Shown: positions 1-9,163, numbered from the stretch's first letter. The stretch: 64,000 nucleotides of DNA from Alphaproteobacteria bacterium (GCA_021776685.1 JAJFFJ010000130.1:34835-98834); one strand, 5' to 3'. A program made the numbers and translations. The notes: generated by a model not told the origin, from the letters alone.

Positions 1-42
1 CTACCTTCGGCGTTCCCCAATCCGACATGCCGAGGCCGCCCC

Positions 43-789
43 ATGTTCGACCCCCAATCCCTCACATCCATCGCCGCCGGCTCGCGGCTCGACACCTTGT
101 CGGAGGACGATCTGGCCAATGTCCAGCGGGCGCTCGCCTGGCTAACCTATCCGATCAAGACCGTCGACGGAAAATATGGCCCGAACACCCGCAGCGCTTT
201 CGGCGAATTCCTGGCCGACATCAAAGAGCAACCGGGTGAGAAGCTGACACGTGCCGCGCGCGACACCCTGATCGATACAGTGAGCGCGGTGCGCGAACAG
301 CTGTTCCAGGATGTCTCGACACCAGAGGCGACCCGCAAGGCGATCGCCAAGGTCTGCCGCGCCCTCAGCCTGCCGCTCAAACCGCAGATCGCCTATGTGT
401 GGGCGACGGCCCAGTGGGAGTCCGCCGGCACGTTCAAGCCCGTGAAGGAAGCCTACTGGAAGGACGAGGACTGGCGGCGGCGAAATCTGTGCTATTTCCC
501 CTTCTATGGCCGAGGCTATGTGCAACTCACCTGGCGGGACAATTACAAGAAGTATGGCGCCATCCTCGACATGCCCCTGGTCAGCCGACCGAAGCTGCTG
601 CTCGACGGCCCGCCCTCGCTGTTCGTCCTCGTCCACGGCTTCGCCACCGGCGCCTTCACGGGCCGCAAGCTCACCGACTATGTGAACAAGCACGGGCGCG
701 ACTTTAAAAACGCCCGCCGCTGCATCAACGGTCTGGACAAGTGGGCGGAGATCAAAAAGATCGCGGAGACATACCTGAAGGCAATGTGA
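43..789 (+). CDS. GH19-like peptidoglycan hydrolase with N-terminal peptidoglycan-binding motif
   Basis: A 248-residue protein. Residues about 22-60 resemble a peptidoglycan-binding type 1 repeat (VQRAL, then VDGKYGPNTRSAF). Residues about 95-225 resemble the lysozyme-like chitinase/endolysin family GH19, with the characteristic GRGYVQLTWRDNY segment preceded by an FPFYGRG turn. The likely role is cleavage of cell-wall glycan, either in cell-wall remodelling or as an endolysin remnant. No signal peptide or membrane segment is visible at the N-terminus, which fits an endolysin-type enzyme better than a secreted chitinase. No other phage gene lies nearby, though the window edge is close. The start is the ATG that opens the peptidoglycan-binding part; no convincing ribosome-binding site was seen. 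The family call is firm; the cellular role is inferred. Confidence 0.8.
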   Translation: MFDPQSLTSIAAGSRLDTLSEDDLANVQRALAWLTYPIKTVDGKYGPNTRSAFGEFLADIKEQPGEKLTRAARDTLIDTVSAVREQLFQDVSTPEATRKAIAKVCRALSLPLKPQIAYVWATAQWESAGTFKPVKEAYWKDEDWRRRNLCYFPFYGRGYVQLTWRDNYKKYGAILDMPLVSRPKLLLDGPPSLFVLVHGFATGAFTGRKLTDYVNKHGRDFKNARRCINGLDKWAEIKKIAETYLKAM

Positions 790-880
790 GGGCATCGCCC
801 TTTCGATACCGGCGTCCCCGCCACATGGCGGCGGGACGCAACAGGCGCAATGCAACAGCGGGAAACAACAGGGGCACCTT

Positions 881-2014
881 ATGGCGGGATTGAAAGTTGG
901 TATCTGCGGCGGCGGCGTCGGCGGTCTAAGCGCGGCGATTGGGCTGCGCAAAAACGGCCACGATCCCCATGTCTTCGAACAGGCGGACGCCTTCCTGCGG
1001 ATCGGGGCGGATGTCAACCTGACGCCCAATGCCGTCCACGCGCTGGACGGTCTGGGGGTTGGCCAGGTGTTGCGAGAGACGGCGGCGCGTCCGACCCATC
1101 GCATCAGCCGCACCTGGGACACCGGCGAGGAGACCTCGCGCCTGCCCATGAGCGACGCGGCGGAAGAACGCTATGGCGCGCCGCAGTTGACCCTGCACCG
1201 CGCGGACCTGCTCAAGGCGCTAGAGGACCAGGTGCCGGCCGATCATATCCACCTCGGCCGCCGCGTTACCGGCCTGAGCGAAAGGAGCAGCACGACCGAG
1301 ATCCACTTTGCCGGCGGCCCGTCTGAACTGGTCGATGTCGCCATCGGCGCGGACGGCATCCATTCGCCCGTGCGCACTGCGCTTTTCGGCCAGGACAAAC
1401 CTGAATTTACCGGCCTGGTCTCCTATCGCGCCGTGGTGCCGCGGTCTGCGGTCGCCGACATACCCGACCTGGACGCTTTCACGAAATGGTGGGGGCCGAC
1501 GCCGGATGTGCAGATCGTCACCTTCCCGCTGACCCACGGCGAGGAAATCTTCATCTTCGCGACCACGCCGCAGACGGGTTGGACCGATGAGGGCTGGACT
1601 CTTCGTGGCGACGTCGCGGAACTGCGCGAGGTCTACAGTGGCTTCCATCCGGAGGCGCGTGCGCTGCTCGACGCCTGTACGGAGGTGACCAAGTCAGCAC
1701 TGCACGTGCGCGAACCCATGCCCGCCTGGTCGACCGGCCACGCGACCCTGCTCGGCGATGCGGCCCACCCCATGGTGCCTTTCATGGCCCAGGGCGCGTG
1801 CATGGCGATCGAGGATGCGGTGGTGCTTGCCCGTGCGCTCGATGGCGCCACCTGGGAGACGGCGCCCGCGGCGCTCCGGCGTTACGAAGCCGCCCGCATG
1901 GACCGCACGGCAGAGATCCAGCGCCAGTCCCTCGCCAACGAATGGATGAAGCAACAGGGCAACGCCGACTGGGTCTATGGCTATCACGCGTGGGAGGCAG
2001 AACTGCCGGCGTGA
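881..2014 (+). CDS. FAD-dependent aromatic-ring monooxygenase (salicylate hydroxylase-like)
   Basis: A 377-residue flavoprotein of the group A (UbiH/PobA/salicylate hydroxylase) class. The N-terminal Rossmann fingerprint GGGVGGLSAAIGL binds the ADP part of FAD. The middle motif IGADGIHS and the C-terminal GDAAHPMVPFMAQGA followed by IEDAVVLAR are the two other FAD signatures of this family. Such enzymes use NAD(P)H and O2 to hydroxylate a phenolic or aromatic acid in the cytoplasm. Length and domain order are normal. The substrate cannot be read from sequence, and no ring-cleavage or aromatic catabolism gene lies next to it, so only the class is supported. It stands alone, with a convergent TPR gene downstream. 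Confidence 0.88.
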   Translation: MAGLKVGICGGGVGGLSAAIGLRKNGHDPHVFEQADAFLRIGADVNLTPNAVHALDGLGVGQVLRETAARPTHRISRTWDTGEETSRLPMSDAAEERYGAPQLTLHRADLLKALEDQVPADHIHLGRRVTGLSERSSTTEIHFAGGPSELVDVAIGADGIHSPVRTALFGQDKPEFTGLVSYRAVVPRSAVADIPDLDAFTKWWGPTPDVQIVTFPLTHGEEIFIFATTPQTGWTDEGWTLRGDVAELREVYSGFHPEARALLDACTEVTKSALHVREPMPAWSTGHATLLGDAAHPMVPFMAQGACMAIEDAVVLARALDGATWETAPAALRRYEAARMDRTAEIQRQSLANEWMKQQGNADWVYGYHAWEAELPA

Positions 2015-2042
2015 GCGGCGTGCTTTCGGCATCGGCCCCGTC

Positions 2043-2471
2043 TCAGTGCCGTTTCTGAAGCGCCTTCAGGCGTTGTTGCGCCCACTTTCTTGTGTAGCTG
2101 TTCGCCGGGCTCAGCTTCAGGGCGTTCCTGAAATCGATGGCCGCGGCGGGTCGGTTGCCGATTTTCACATAGACCAGCGCCCTGTTGTAATAGGCGCGAT
2201 GGTAGGTGGGATCCAAACGCACCGCTTCATCATAGTCCCGAAGGGCCAGGGGATATTTCTTCAGGAGATCGTAGGCGATGCCGCGATTGGTGCGCAGGAT
2301 GGCGCGCATCCGGGGGGCCAGTTTCCCGGCGCGCAGAAGCCTTGTGCAGGCGTCAATGGCGACCTGAGAGGTCGGTTGATGAATGCACTTGTCAGCATCT
2401 CCCTTCGTGTCCGCCTTGGCGGCCGGCACTGTAAAAGTGGCGATCAGACCCGCCAGAATCAGCAAACGCAT
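2043..2471 (-). CDS. small secreted TPR protein
   Basis: A 142-residue protein beginning with a Sec-type signal peptide (MRLLILAGLIATF, ending near AKA). Two to three tetratricopeptide repeats follow, seen in the Y-D-L-L-K-K-Y-P-L-A-L-R-D-Y-D-E-A pattern and the next A-Y-Y-N-R-A-L-V-Y unit, with a basic C-terminus. TPRs form a helical scaffold for protein-protein contacts, here probably in the periplasm. The reading frame is open for 22 codons further upstream, but the ATG at 2471 is preferred because it places the signal peptide at the N-terminus. The Ser/Thr kinase gene lies upstream on the same strand about 300 bases away, so a functional link is possible but unproven. No specific function is recognised. 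Confidence 0.75.
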   Translation of the reverse strand: MRLLILAGLIATFTVPAAKADTKGDADKCIHQPTSQVAIDACTRLLRAGKLAPRMRAILRTNRGIAYDLLKKYPLALRDYDEAVRLDPTYHRAYYNRALVYVKIGNRPAAAIDFRNALKLSPANSYTRKWAQQRLKALQKRH

Positions 2472-2775
2472 GTTCTGGACTCCCGATTCGATTGTTGGGC
2501 GGTTTGTATGAAGCCTTTGGGCGGCGTTGCTCGTCAAGAAAAAGGGCCGCCTATGTCTATTGCCGAACGGTCAGCCCCGCCCGTGAGGGTGTCTGCTTTT
2601 TGTGCGTCGTGACGAAAGCCAGGACGGCAAGGCGGGTTTCAAGAATGCTCGGCCCGTAGCGCAGCGACTCGGGACTTGGCGACTCAGGGCCTATCGGCTG
2701 TCATATTCGGCGTCTTGTTTCGGGCGCAGCGGACGGCGGACTCAAGAATACGAGACGCAGCAGGGCCTTGGGAAC
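2472..2775. other. intergenic stretch, no feature recognised
   Basis: About 300 bases between the end of the kinase-FGE gene and the start of the TPR gene, both on the minus strand. It should hold the TPR promoter and the kinase terminator. No clear hairpin followed by a T run, no known operator and no plausible small gene were seen. Confidence 0.4.
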
Positions 2776-4614
2776 CTAAGGAATATCCCGGACGATGCGA
2801 AAGCCGGTGCGGTTGTTGCGCAGGTCCGGGAATGCGGTGGCGGTGGCGGTCAGTTTCAGGTCTGACGCGGCTGCTGCCCAGTGGCCGCCCTTGACCGCGC
2901 GCTTGCGGCAGCTGGTGGTCGGGGTAACCGTTGCCGGTGCGGCGCAGTCCTGGACCCATTCGGCGGCATTGCCGTGCATGTCGTGCAGGCCGAAGCGGTT
3001 GGCGGTATAGGCGCCGATGGGCGCGGTGCTGCGGGTGGGCGGCGCGGTCCGGCAGCCCTGGCATTTGTCCTCGGCGACCGCGGCGCCCCAAGCGAACGCG
3101 GTGCGGCTGCCGGCGCGGGCGGCGAACTCCCACTCCGCCGCCGTGGGCAGGCGATAGGGTTTGCCGGTGCGGCTGGACAGCCAGCGCACATAGGCGCGGG
3201 CATCGTCCCAGCTGACGCAGACCACGGGATGCAACGGCGTCTGCGCCATACCAGGCGCGCGCCAGTTGGCCTTGGGGTCCGAGCGCCAGACGCCGTCCTT
3301 GACCTGGGTCCGGCAGCCGCCTTCCATCCGGTGTTTGCTGGCGGCGACAAAGGCGGCGAACTCCGCGCGGGTGACCTCGTGGATGCTGACGGCGAACGGC
3401 CGTTTGATGGACGTGAACCGGTTCAGCAATTCGGGCCGGGTGCCGGCAGGAAAGGCGCGCTCGGGGATGACGGTCATAAACGGACAGTCGTCGCAGTCGC
3501 GGAACCGGTCGCCGGGTTTGAAGGCTTTGGGAATGCTGGCGCGCGGCCCGGGGGCGGGCCCGTCGTTTTCGGACAGCCAGGCCCAGGCGGCGACCACGGC
3601 GACGCCTGCGAGCACCGCGGCGGCCACCCGCCAGTCGCGCAGCATGGGGGTTTTGGCGCGGGCGCGTCGCAGCAGCGACCGGTTGCGGTTGCCAGCCATG
3701 CTGGCGCGGAAGTCCGCGACCGACCGGGGCCGCAATGCCGGGTCGAGGTCCAGAGCGTCGTCGATGGCGCGCAGGAAGTCATGAGGGTAACGCAGGATGC
3801 CGGCGCCGGCCGCCGGCTCCATGGTGGTACTGCGTTTGCGGTCATCGGCGGGCGGCGGCGCGTTGCCGGTGACCCCGTGATAGAGCAGGGCGGCGAGGCC
3901 ATAGAGATCGGTCCAGGGCCCCTGCATCTCGCGGGCGTCATACTGCTCCGGGGCGGCATAGCCTGGCGAACCGAAGCCGCGCATGGGGTCGCGCCGGCCG
4001 GCGTCGGTGATGCGGGCGGATCCGAAATCGATCAGCACCGCTTTCAGGCTTCCGTCGGCCAGGCGGTCCACCAGGACGTTGTCGGGTTTGATATCCCTGT
4101 GAAGGATGCCACGGCGGTGCATCTCGTCCAGCGCGCCCAGCAGCTGATCGGCGATGGCAGTGAGACTCTCCTGGCTGACGCCATCCATACTGTCGCCGCC
4201 ATCGCCGTTTTCGGTCCGGTCGATCAGGTCGTAGAGCGACTTGCCGGCGACAAAGGGCGTGACAAGATAGGCGGTGCCGTTCTCGCGGAAGAAGCGAATC
4301 ACCGGCAGGATGGAGGGGTGGCGAAGGGCGGCAAGGGTCTGGGCCTCGGTGACGAAAGCCGTCAGGGCCTGTCGCCAGGCGGTGGTCTCGCTGCTGCTGA
4401 TCGGGCCAAGGGTGATGCCGTCTGCCGCGCGCTCGGCCACATCCAGCGGCGCATATTCCTTGATCACCACCTGATCGCCGCCATCCGCCGACCGGGCGCG
4501 ATAGGTCAGGGCAAAGCCACCGGTGCCGAGCTGGCGCTCGATCCGGTAGCCGCCAACCTCTGTGCCCGGCGCCAGGGGGTGTCTGTGGTCAATGTCGATC
4601 ACGCAGCCGTCCAT
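2776..4614 (-). CDS. transmembrane Ser/Thr protein kinase fused to an FGE-sulfatase-like domain
   Basis: A 612-residue fusion. Residues about 23-300 are a Hanks-type kinase: glycine loop LGTGGFALTY (30-38), catalytic Lys52 in VIKEY, HRDIKPDN (172-179, catalytic Asp174), DFG at 197-199 and an APEQ activation-segment end. One membrane helix lies at about 327-347. Residues about 370-612 match the formylglycine-generating-enzyme-like fold (C-type lectin-like), with VSWDDARAYVRWL, RLPTAAEWEFAAR, LHDMHGNAAEWVQD and the end motif GFRIVRD. The topology implies a cytoplasmic kinase reading a periplasmic FGE-like sensor. Cys557 and Cys569 lie in the late region where true FGE carries its catalytic pair, but the spacing differs, so sulfatase maturation is unlikely. 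Similar fusions exist in other bacteria. It is not next to the second kinase at 28.5 kb. Confidence 0.9.
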   Translation of the reverse strand: MDGCVIDIDHRHPLAPGTEVGGYRIERQLGTGGFALTYRARSADGGDQVVIKEYAPLDVAERAADGITLGPISSSETTAWRQALTAFVTEAQTLAALRHPSILPVIRFFRENGTAYLVTPFVAGKSLYDLIDRTENGDGGDSMDGVSQESLTAIADQLLGALDEMHRRGILHRDIKPDNVLVDRLADGSLKAVLIDFGSARITDAGRRDPMRGFGSPGYAAPEQYDAREMQGPWTDLYGLAALLYHGVTGNAPPPADDRKRSTTMEPAAGAGILRYPHDFLRAIDDALDLDPALRPRSVADFRASMAGNRNRSLLRRARAKTPMLRDWRVAAAVLAGVAVVAAWAWLSENDGPAPGPRASIPKAFKPGDRFRDCDDCPFMTVIPERAFPAGTRPELLNRFTSIKRPFAVSIHEVTRAEFAAFVAASKHRMEGGCRTQVKDGVWRSDPKANWRAPGMAQTPLHPVVCVSWDDARAYVRWLSSRTGKPYRLPTAAEWEFAARAGSRTAFAWGAAVAEDKCQGCRTAPPTRSTAPIGAYTANRFGLHDMHGNAAEWVQDCAAPATVTPTTSCRKRAVKGGHWAAAASDLKLTATATAFPDLRNNRTGFRIVRDIP

Positions 4615-4682
4615 TGTGATCCTGAGGTTGACGCCAGCGTTCCAGGCTGGAATATGGCGCGACCCAGGCGAAGGAGATTGAA

Positions 4683-5099
4683 ATGCCGATTACCAAAGGG
4701 ATCAAGCAGCTTTGTGCGGAGGCTGAGACGGTTATTGAAACCATGTCGGTAGATGATGTGGCGTCGGTGGCGGAGGATGACGGTGTCCAGCTCGTCGATA
4801 TCCGGGACGTCCGTGAGTTGTGGCGTGAGGGCGCGATCCCGGGCGCACACCATGCGCCGCGCGGCATGCTCGAATTCTGGGTTGACCCGGAAAGCCCCTA
4901 TCACAAGGAGCTGTTCGCTTCCGGCAAGAAATTCATCTTCTTCTGCGCCGGCGGCATGCGTTCGGCATTGGCGGCCCGTGCAGTGCATGAAATGGGCCTC
5001 GGTCCTGTCGCGCACATGCGCGGTGGCTATGGCGCATGGCGGGAAGCGGGTCATCCGACCGAAGAGAAAGAGGCGCGCCTGCCTGGCCAGAAAAAATAG
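4683..5099 (+). CDS. rhodanese-like sulfurtransferase domain protein
   Basis: A 138-residue single-domain rhodanese. The active-site loop CAGGMRSA begins at Cys88, after the hydrophobic strand KKFIFF. The strand LVDIRDVREL and the later MRGGYGAWREAGHP segment are the usual rhodanese landmarks. It should carry a persulfide on Cys88 and move sulfur between small molecules or proteins in the cytoplasm. No signal peptide is seen. The start ATG follows a GGCGAAGGAGATTGAA-type ribosome-binding site. The family is secure; the sulfur acceptor is unknown. Its neighbours (a kinase diverging upstream and a cysteine-rich secreted protein downstream) give no pathway context. Confidence 0.9.
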   Translation: MPITKGIKQLCAEAETVIETMSVDDVASVAEDDGVQLVDIRDVRELWREGAIPGAHHAPRGMLEFWVDPESPYHKELFASGKKFIFFCAGGMRSALAARAVHEMGLGPVAHMRGGYGAWREAGHPTEEKEARLPGQKK

Positions 5100-5164
5100 A
5101 CACCAGGAGAGTGTTTGGTATATAATACCCGTAATGGTTGTTTCGGATGTCAACGGGGTGGGCC

Positions 5165-5530
5165 ATGAAATATATATTGGCGATGGTGCTTGTCGCGCTT
5201 GTCGCGCTTGTGAGCGGTGGTGCGGGATCCTCTGGTGCCAGGGCCCAATCGGGCGTTCTGCCGGCAGTTCAGTTGGCGGTCCAGTCGCCGGTCCATTTGT
5301 CGGCCCGGTCCGGCCAATGCCTGAAGTCGATGGCGAAGTCGAGGGCCGCCGCCGCCACGGTCGCGCCAGCAAAATTTGTGGCGGGTGAAATCCAGGTGGC
5401 GAGCAATGCCCAATGCACGCTCAACTGTCGGAACAAGCGAAGCACCTGCATGGAACGGTGCAAGACCGGTGCCTGCCGCAGCAATTGCGATGCCAGCTTC
5501 CGGGGCTGTCTCACAAGCTGTCGCAGATAG
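5165..5530 (+). CDS. small secreted cysteine-rich protein with two tandem CX3C hairpin modules
   Basis: A 121-residue protein starting with MKYILAM and a hydrophobic signal peptide that ends near ARA. A middle part poor in cysteine follows (one Cys). The last 40 residues hold eight cysteines in an exactly repeated pattern: C-x3-C-x6-C-x3-C, then x4, then C-x3-C-x6-C-x3-C. Twin CX3C spacing is typical of disulfide-stapled helical hairpins (alpha-hairpinins; longer spacings occur in small Tim proteins). This suggests two small disulfide-bonded hairpins made in the periplasm or exported. The ATG at 5165 is chosen over one nine codons upstream because it opens the signal peptide. Function is unknown; an antimicrobial, binding or metal-related role would be speculation. 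Confidence 0.65.
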   Translation: MKYILAMVLVALVALVSGGAGSSGARAQSGVLPAVQLAVQSPVHLSARSGQCLKSMAKSRAAAATVAPAKFVAGEIQVASNAQCTLNCRNKRSTCMERCKTGACRSNCDASFRGCLTSCRR

Positions 5531-5547
5531 CGGGCCGAAGATGAGGG

Positions 5548-5988
5548 TCAGGCCTTCTCGATGATCAGTGTCGTGCCGCGCACATCGACAACCTTGACCT
5601 GGGTGCCTTTGTTGAAGTCTTCCCCTGCGACCCGCCAGGTGGTGTCGCCGACCCGTGCACGGCCCATGCCGTTGGCCATGGGCTCGTCCAAAGTCAGGAC
5701 ACGTCCCACCAACTGTTGACCCCGCAGGTTCAGGTCCGGTTGATCGCTCTCGATCGGCCGGCGTCTGAACCATGTGAGCGTGATGACGATGGATGCGACA
5801 GACAGCACCGCGAAGATGATCAGCTGAATCTCCAGGCCCATGCCGGGGATAACCCACTTCACGATGCCTGTGGTAATGCCGGAGATGCCCAGCCATAGCA
5901 GAATGTTGCCCGGGATCAGAATCTCGAGCGCCGAGATGACCAAGCCTGCGGCGACCCAATGCCAGCCTTCGAGGGAGTCGAACATCAT
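5548..5988 (-). CDS. NfeD-like membrane protein
   Basis: A 146-residue protein with hydrophobic helices in the first half (about residues 10-75). A soluble beta-barrel of the NfeD C-terminal type follows at about 90-144, with LVGRVLTLDEP, GRARVGDTTWRVAGED, and TQVKVVDVRGTTLIIEK. NfeD proteins pair with SPFH/stomatin proteins and are thought to help organise membrane microdomains. The gene starts three bases after the stop of the SPFH gene on the same strand, so the two are almost certainly one operon. It is the short form lacking the ClpP-like protease domain. Confidence 0.9.
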   Translation of the reverse strand: MMFDSLEGWHWVAAGLVISALEILIPGNILLWLGISGITTGIVKWVIPGMGLEIQLIIFAVLSVASIVITLTWFRRRPIESDQPDLNLRGQQLVGRVLTLDEPMANGMGRARVGDTTWRVAGEDFNKGTQVKVVDVRGTTLIIEKA

Positions 5989-5991
5989 CGG

Positions 5992-7032
5992 TTATCCGTT
6001 GCTGCTGGGAACCGTGCCGCCTCGGCGGCCACCGTCGGCGCTGCCTCCATCGCTGCTTCCACCACCGCTCCTTCCACCACCGCTGCCTCCACCGCTGCTG
6101 CCACCATCTACGGTATCTATTCCTGCGGATTTGATCAGCTCTGTAATACCGCCCAGCGAACTGAGAATGCCGGTGGCCTCGACGGGCATGAAGAAGACTT
6201 TCTGGTTTGGCGATTTGGCAAATTCTTTCAGGGCCTCCACGTATTTCTGGGCGACAAAGTAGTTGATCGCCTGCGTCTCACCTTTGGCGATGGCTTCGGA
6301 GACCATCTGGGTCGCCTTGGCTTCCGCCTCAGCATACCGTTCACGCGCCTCGGCGTCGCGGTAGGCGGCCTCCCGGCGGCCCTCTGCTTCCAGGATCTGG
6401 CCTTGCTTCTCGCCTTCCGCCCGGCGGATGGCAGCCTCACGGAAGCCCTCTGCTTCCAGGATCGCGGCACGCTTTTCGCGCTCGGCTTTCATCTGCTGAG
6501 CCATGGCGTTGACCAGATCGACCGGCGGCTGGATGTCGCGAATCTCGATTCGGGTGACCTTGACGCCCCACGGCTCGGTGGCATCGTCCACAACGGTCAG
6601 CAGGCGGGCATTGATCTTGTCGCGCTGGGACAGCAGTTCGTCGAGGTCCATGTCGCCCATGACGGTACGGATATTGGTCATGGTCAGGTTGATGACCGCG
6701 CGCTCCAGATTGCGCACTTCATAGGCCGAACTTGCTGCATCAAGTATCTGGTAGAAAATGACACCGTCGACCGTAACCATCGCGTTGTCTTTGGTGATGA
6801 CTTCCTGGCTGGGTACGTCGAGGACCTGCTCCATGACGTTGATCCGATGGCCAATGCGGTCGATTACCGGAATGATGAAATGCAGCCCGGGCATCAGTGT
6901 GTGCGTGTAGCGGCCAAATCGTTCGACGGTGAACTGATTTCCCTGGGGCACCGTCTTGACGCCCATGAAAATCAGCAGGATCGCAAAGACGATCAGGACG
7001 ATCACAAAAATGGCAAAGCCGGATATCGGCAT
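5992..7032 (-). CDS. qmcA: SPFH/stomatin-family membrane protein (QmcA-type)
   Basis: A 346-residue protein with an N-terminal membrane helix (about 5-25). The SPFH/Band 7 domain follows ([40 protein letters not shown]), then a long Ala/Glu/Arg-rich coiled coil (about 185-275) and a Gly/Ser-rich tail from about residue 312. This is the bacterial paraslipin/QmcA class, which oligomerises at the inner membrane and modulates membrane proteases or microdomains. The nfeD-like gene follows almost directly. The start ATG has a GAGGA ribosome-binding site. The tail is low-complexity, mostly GGGS-type repeats, and probably disordered. Confidence 0.92.
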   Translation of the reverse strand: MPISGFAIFVIVLIVFAILLIFMGVKTVPQGNQFTVERFGRYTHTLMPGLHFIIPVIDRIGHRINVMEQVLDVPSQEVITKDNAMVTVDGVIFYQILDAASSAYEVRNLERAVINLTMTNIRTVMGDMDLDELLSQRDKINARLLTVVDDATEPWGVKVTRIEIRDIQPPVDLVNAMAQQMKAEREKRAAILEAEGFREAAIRRAEGEKQGQILEAEGRREAAYRDAEARERYAEAEAKATQMVSEAIAKGETQAINYFVAQKYVEALKEFAKSPNQKVFFMPVEATGILSSLGGITELIKSAGIDTVDGGSSGGGSGGGRSGGGSSDGGSADGGRRGGTVPSSNG

Positions 7033-7333
7033 GGATAAGTCCTCTTATTCCAACTGGTCGGCGCGTCGGCCAAACATATCACCGGCGGGGGGCAAATGCC
7101 CCCGTTCCGTTACGACCGCATCGCGGCCTGTGGGTATTCTACGGACACCCAATTGCGGCGATCCATACAGAATTGCGCCAATTTCCGGTGCGCTGGAACT
7201 CGGCAGGCATTCCAAAGGGCGTGCAGCAGGGCAAATTCGAGCCTGCGGTGGGCCTGTTGGTGACGCTGCTTGGTTCAGGATATATGGGAAATATCGTCTG
7301 ATTTTCAAGGGGTTAGCGATATTGCCCCGCGCG
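7033..7333. other. intergenic stretch upstream of qmcA
   Basis: About 300 bases upstream of qmcA and downstream of the AbrB-family gene. It should contain the qmcA promoter. A reading frame crosses it on the minus strand, but it overlaps the AbrB-family gene and has neither recognisable protein features nor a good ribosome-binding site, so nothing is called here. Confidence 0.4.
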
Positions 7334-8383
7334 TCAGCCGGGGGTTTTCTTGTTGCCCGCCCGGCGTCGGAAAATCCCGGGCGCAATAATCACAATCATG
7401 ACAATACGCAGGATGTGATGGGAGGCCACAAACGCCGCCTCGATCCCAAGCGCAAGCGCGATCAAGCTCATTTCAGCAAGCCCGCCAGGGGCAAATGCCA
7501 GCACCAGCGCGCTCACGGATTCATCCACGATGTTCACCAGCGTAATGCTGAACACCACCGTCAGGCCCAGCATGATGATGGTGGCCCCCATCGAAATAAA
7601 CAGGGTCCGAAGCACCAACATGGGATCGACGCCGGCGAACCGGGAACCTAACATGGCGCCCAACGCCACCTGGGCCGCGGCCACGAGTTCCGCCGGCGGG
7701 CTGGCCGAACTCCAGCCCAGCAGATGGATTGCGGCGCTGACGAACATGGGTCCTGTAACCGCGGCCGCGGGCATGCGCACTGCCTTTGCGCCGAAATAGC
7801 CAACCACCGCGCAGGCGCCCAGGATGGCCCATTCGTGCAGCGGCAGATCGACAATCGACATGCCCGCCGCCGGCCGGTTGTCCCGGTCGTAGAGCCCCAG
7901 CGCGACAAAAGCGAAGGGCAGGATCAGCACCGTCAGAAGGATGCGCGAGGAATGGACCAGCGCAACAAACCGGCTGTCGCCGCCCAGCTCATCGCTGACA
8001 AGCACCATCTCGTTCAACCCGCCAGGCGTACCGGCGCAGAAGGCGGTGATGGGGTCGCATTTAAAGATGTGTCGGAAATAGCGATACAGGATCGCCGTGG
8101 TCAGCAGCACATAGACCGCGAGGAGGGAGATCGTCGCCCACCACCCGGGCAGGCGTTCCGCCATGTCCGGGCTGAAGGCGCTGCCCAGCATGACCCCGAG
8201 GATCGCAACCATGGGCTGGCGGATACGCTGGGTCATGCGCATGGGCGCGCCGGCGACAGCAAAGGCTGTGACACAGACCAGCGCGCCGATCATCCAGGCA
8301 AGCGGCAGCCGCGCGAGATCGAACAGCGCGCCACCGGCGGCGCCGACGGCAAGGGTAAGAGCGATATAGGCGAGAATCTTCAC
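7334..8383 (-). CDS. AbrB-family (AmoA-like) integral membrane protein
   Basis: A 349-residue, very hydrophobic protein with about ten membrane segments arranged as an internal duplication. Both halves carry the family's pattern of small-residue helices; note MLGSAFSPDM in the first and MLGSRFAGVDPM in the second, and GTPGGLNEMVLVSDELG versus APGGLAEMSLIALALG. That GG-x-x-EM repeat is typical of the AbrB/AmoA membrane family (Pfam AbrB, unrelated to the AbrB transcription factor). Function is not established; a transport or export role is usually assumed. The start is GTG. The gene lies directly downstream of nadK on the same strand, so co-transcription is likely. Confidence 0.85.
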   Translation of the reverse strand: MKILAYIALTLAVGAAGGALFDLARLPLAWMIGALVCVTAFAVAGAPMRMTQRIRQPMVAILGVMLGSAFSPDMAERLPGWWATISLLAVYVLLTTAILYRYFRHIFKCDPITAFCAGTPGGLNEMVLVSDELGGDSRFVALVHSSRILLTVLILPFAFVALGLYDRDNRPAAGMSIVDLPLHEWAILGACAVVGYFGAKAVRMPAAAVTGPMFVSAAIHLLGWSSASPPAELVAAAQVALGAMLGSRFAGVDPMLVLRTLFISMGATIIMLGLTVVFSITLVNIVDESVSALVLAFAPGGLAEMSLIALALGIEAAFVASHHILRIVMIVIIAPGIFRRRAGNKKTPG

Positions 8384-8398
8384 AGACGATGCGGCAGG

Positions 8399-9163
8399 TC
8401 AGTCCAGGAACTGTTCGCGGAGGATACGCTCCTCGAGATTGTGTTCCGGATCGAACAAGAGGGACACCGATGACGATCGCGCCTGGTGGACACTCACACG
8501 GACCACGTCTCGCACCTCGGTTGAATCGGCGACGGCGAGCACAGGCCGCTTCAGGGGTTCCAGCACCTCAAAGCCGACCGAGGCTTTTTCCGGCAACAAT
8601 GCGCCGCGCCAGCGGCGGGGCCGGAACGCGCTGATGGGCGTCAGGGCGAGAACCCCGGCGCCGAGGGGAATGATCGTTCCGTGGGCCGAGAGGTTGTAAG
8701 CAGTGCTGCCCGCCGGCGTGGCGACGAGAACGCCGTCGCAGATCAACTCGTCCAGCCGGGGCACGCCGTCGATGGTGATTCTAATCTTTGCGGTCTGGCG
8801 GGTTTCGCGCAGCAGCGACACTTCGTTGAATGCGTCGGCGGTAACTTTTTCGCCGCTCACGGTTTCGGTGGCCATACGCAGCGGGTGCAGCGCCACTTCC
8901 TGCGCCGCGGTTAGCCGCTCTTGCAGGTCGTCTTCCCGATACTCATTCATGAGAAAGCCGATGCTGCCCCGGTTCAGACCAAATACCGGCCTGCCGCTGT
9001 CCATCTCCTGATGCAGAATTTCGAGCATGAACCCGTCACCGCCAAGCGCCACGATCACCTCGGCCTCGTTATCGGCCACGGTGGCATAGGTTTTACGCAG
9101 CCGGATTGCAGCTTCCTGGGCGTCTTCGGTCTCGGCAGCGAGAATGGCGAATTTGAGAGACAT
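8399..9163 (-). CDS. nadK: NAD kinase
   Basis: A 254-residue protein that phosphorylates NAD to NADP with ATP. The signature GGDG (in [10 protein letters not shown]) is present, as are [11 protein letters not shown] and the substrate-binding [19 protein letters not shown] segment, all in the usual order. Length is typical of alphaproteobacterial NAD kinases. The ATG at 9163 is preferred; a TTG one codon earlier is possible. The AbrB-family gene follows after 15 bases on the same strand, suggesting a two-gene unit. Confidence 0.95.
   Translation of the reverse strand: MSLKFAILAAETEDAQEAAIRLRKTYATVADNEAEVIVALGGDGFMLEILHQEMDSGRPVFGLNRGSIGFLMNEYREDDLQERLTAAQEVALHPLRMATETVSGEKVTADAFNEVSLLRETRQTAKIRITIDGVPRLDELICDGVLVATPAGSTAYNLSAHGTIIPLGAGVLALTPISAFRPRRWRGALLPEKASVGFEVLEPLKRPVLAVADSTEVRDVVRVSVHQARSSSVSLLFDPEHNLEERILREQFLD

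Noticed and set aside
2881..4752. 623-codon plus-strand open frame opposite the kinase-FGE gene
   Set aside because: It mirrors the codons of a clear kinase on the minus strand, has no domain motifs, and such long antisense frames are usual in high-G+C DNA.
7045..7386. 113-codon minus-strand frame between qmcA and the AbrB-family gene
   Set aside because: Overlaps the AbrB-family gene, Pro/Arg-rich without pattern, no ribosome-binding site.
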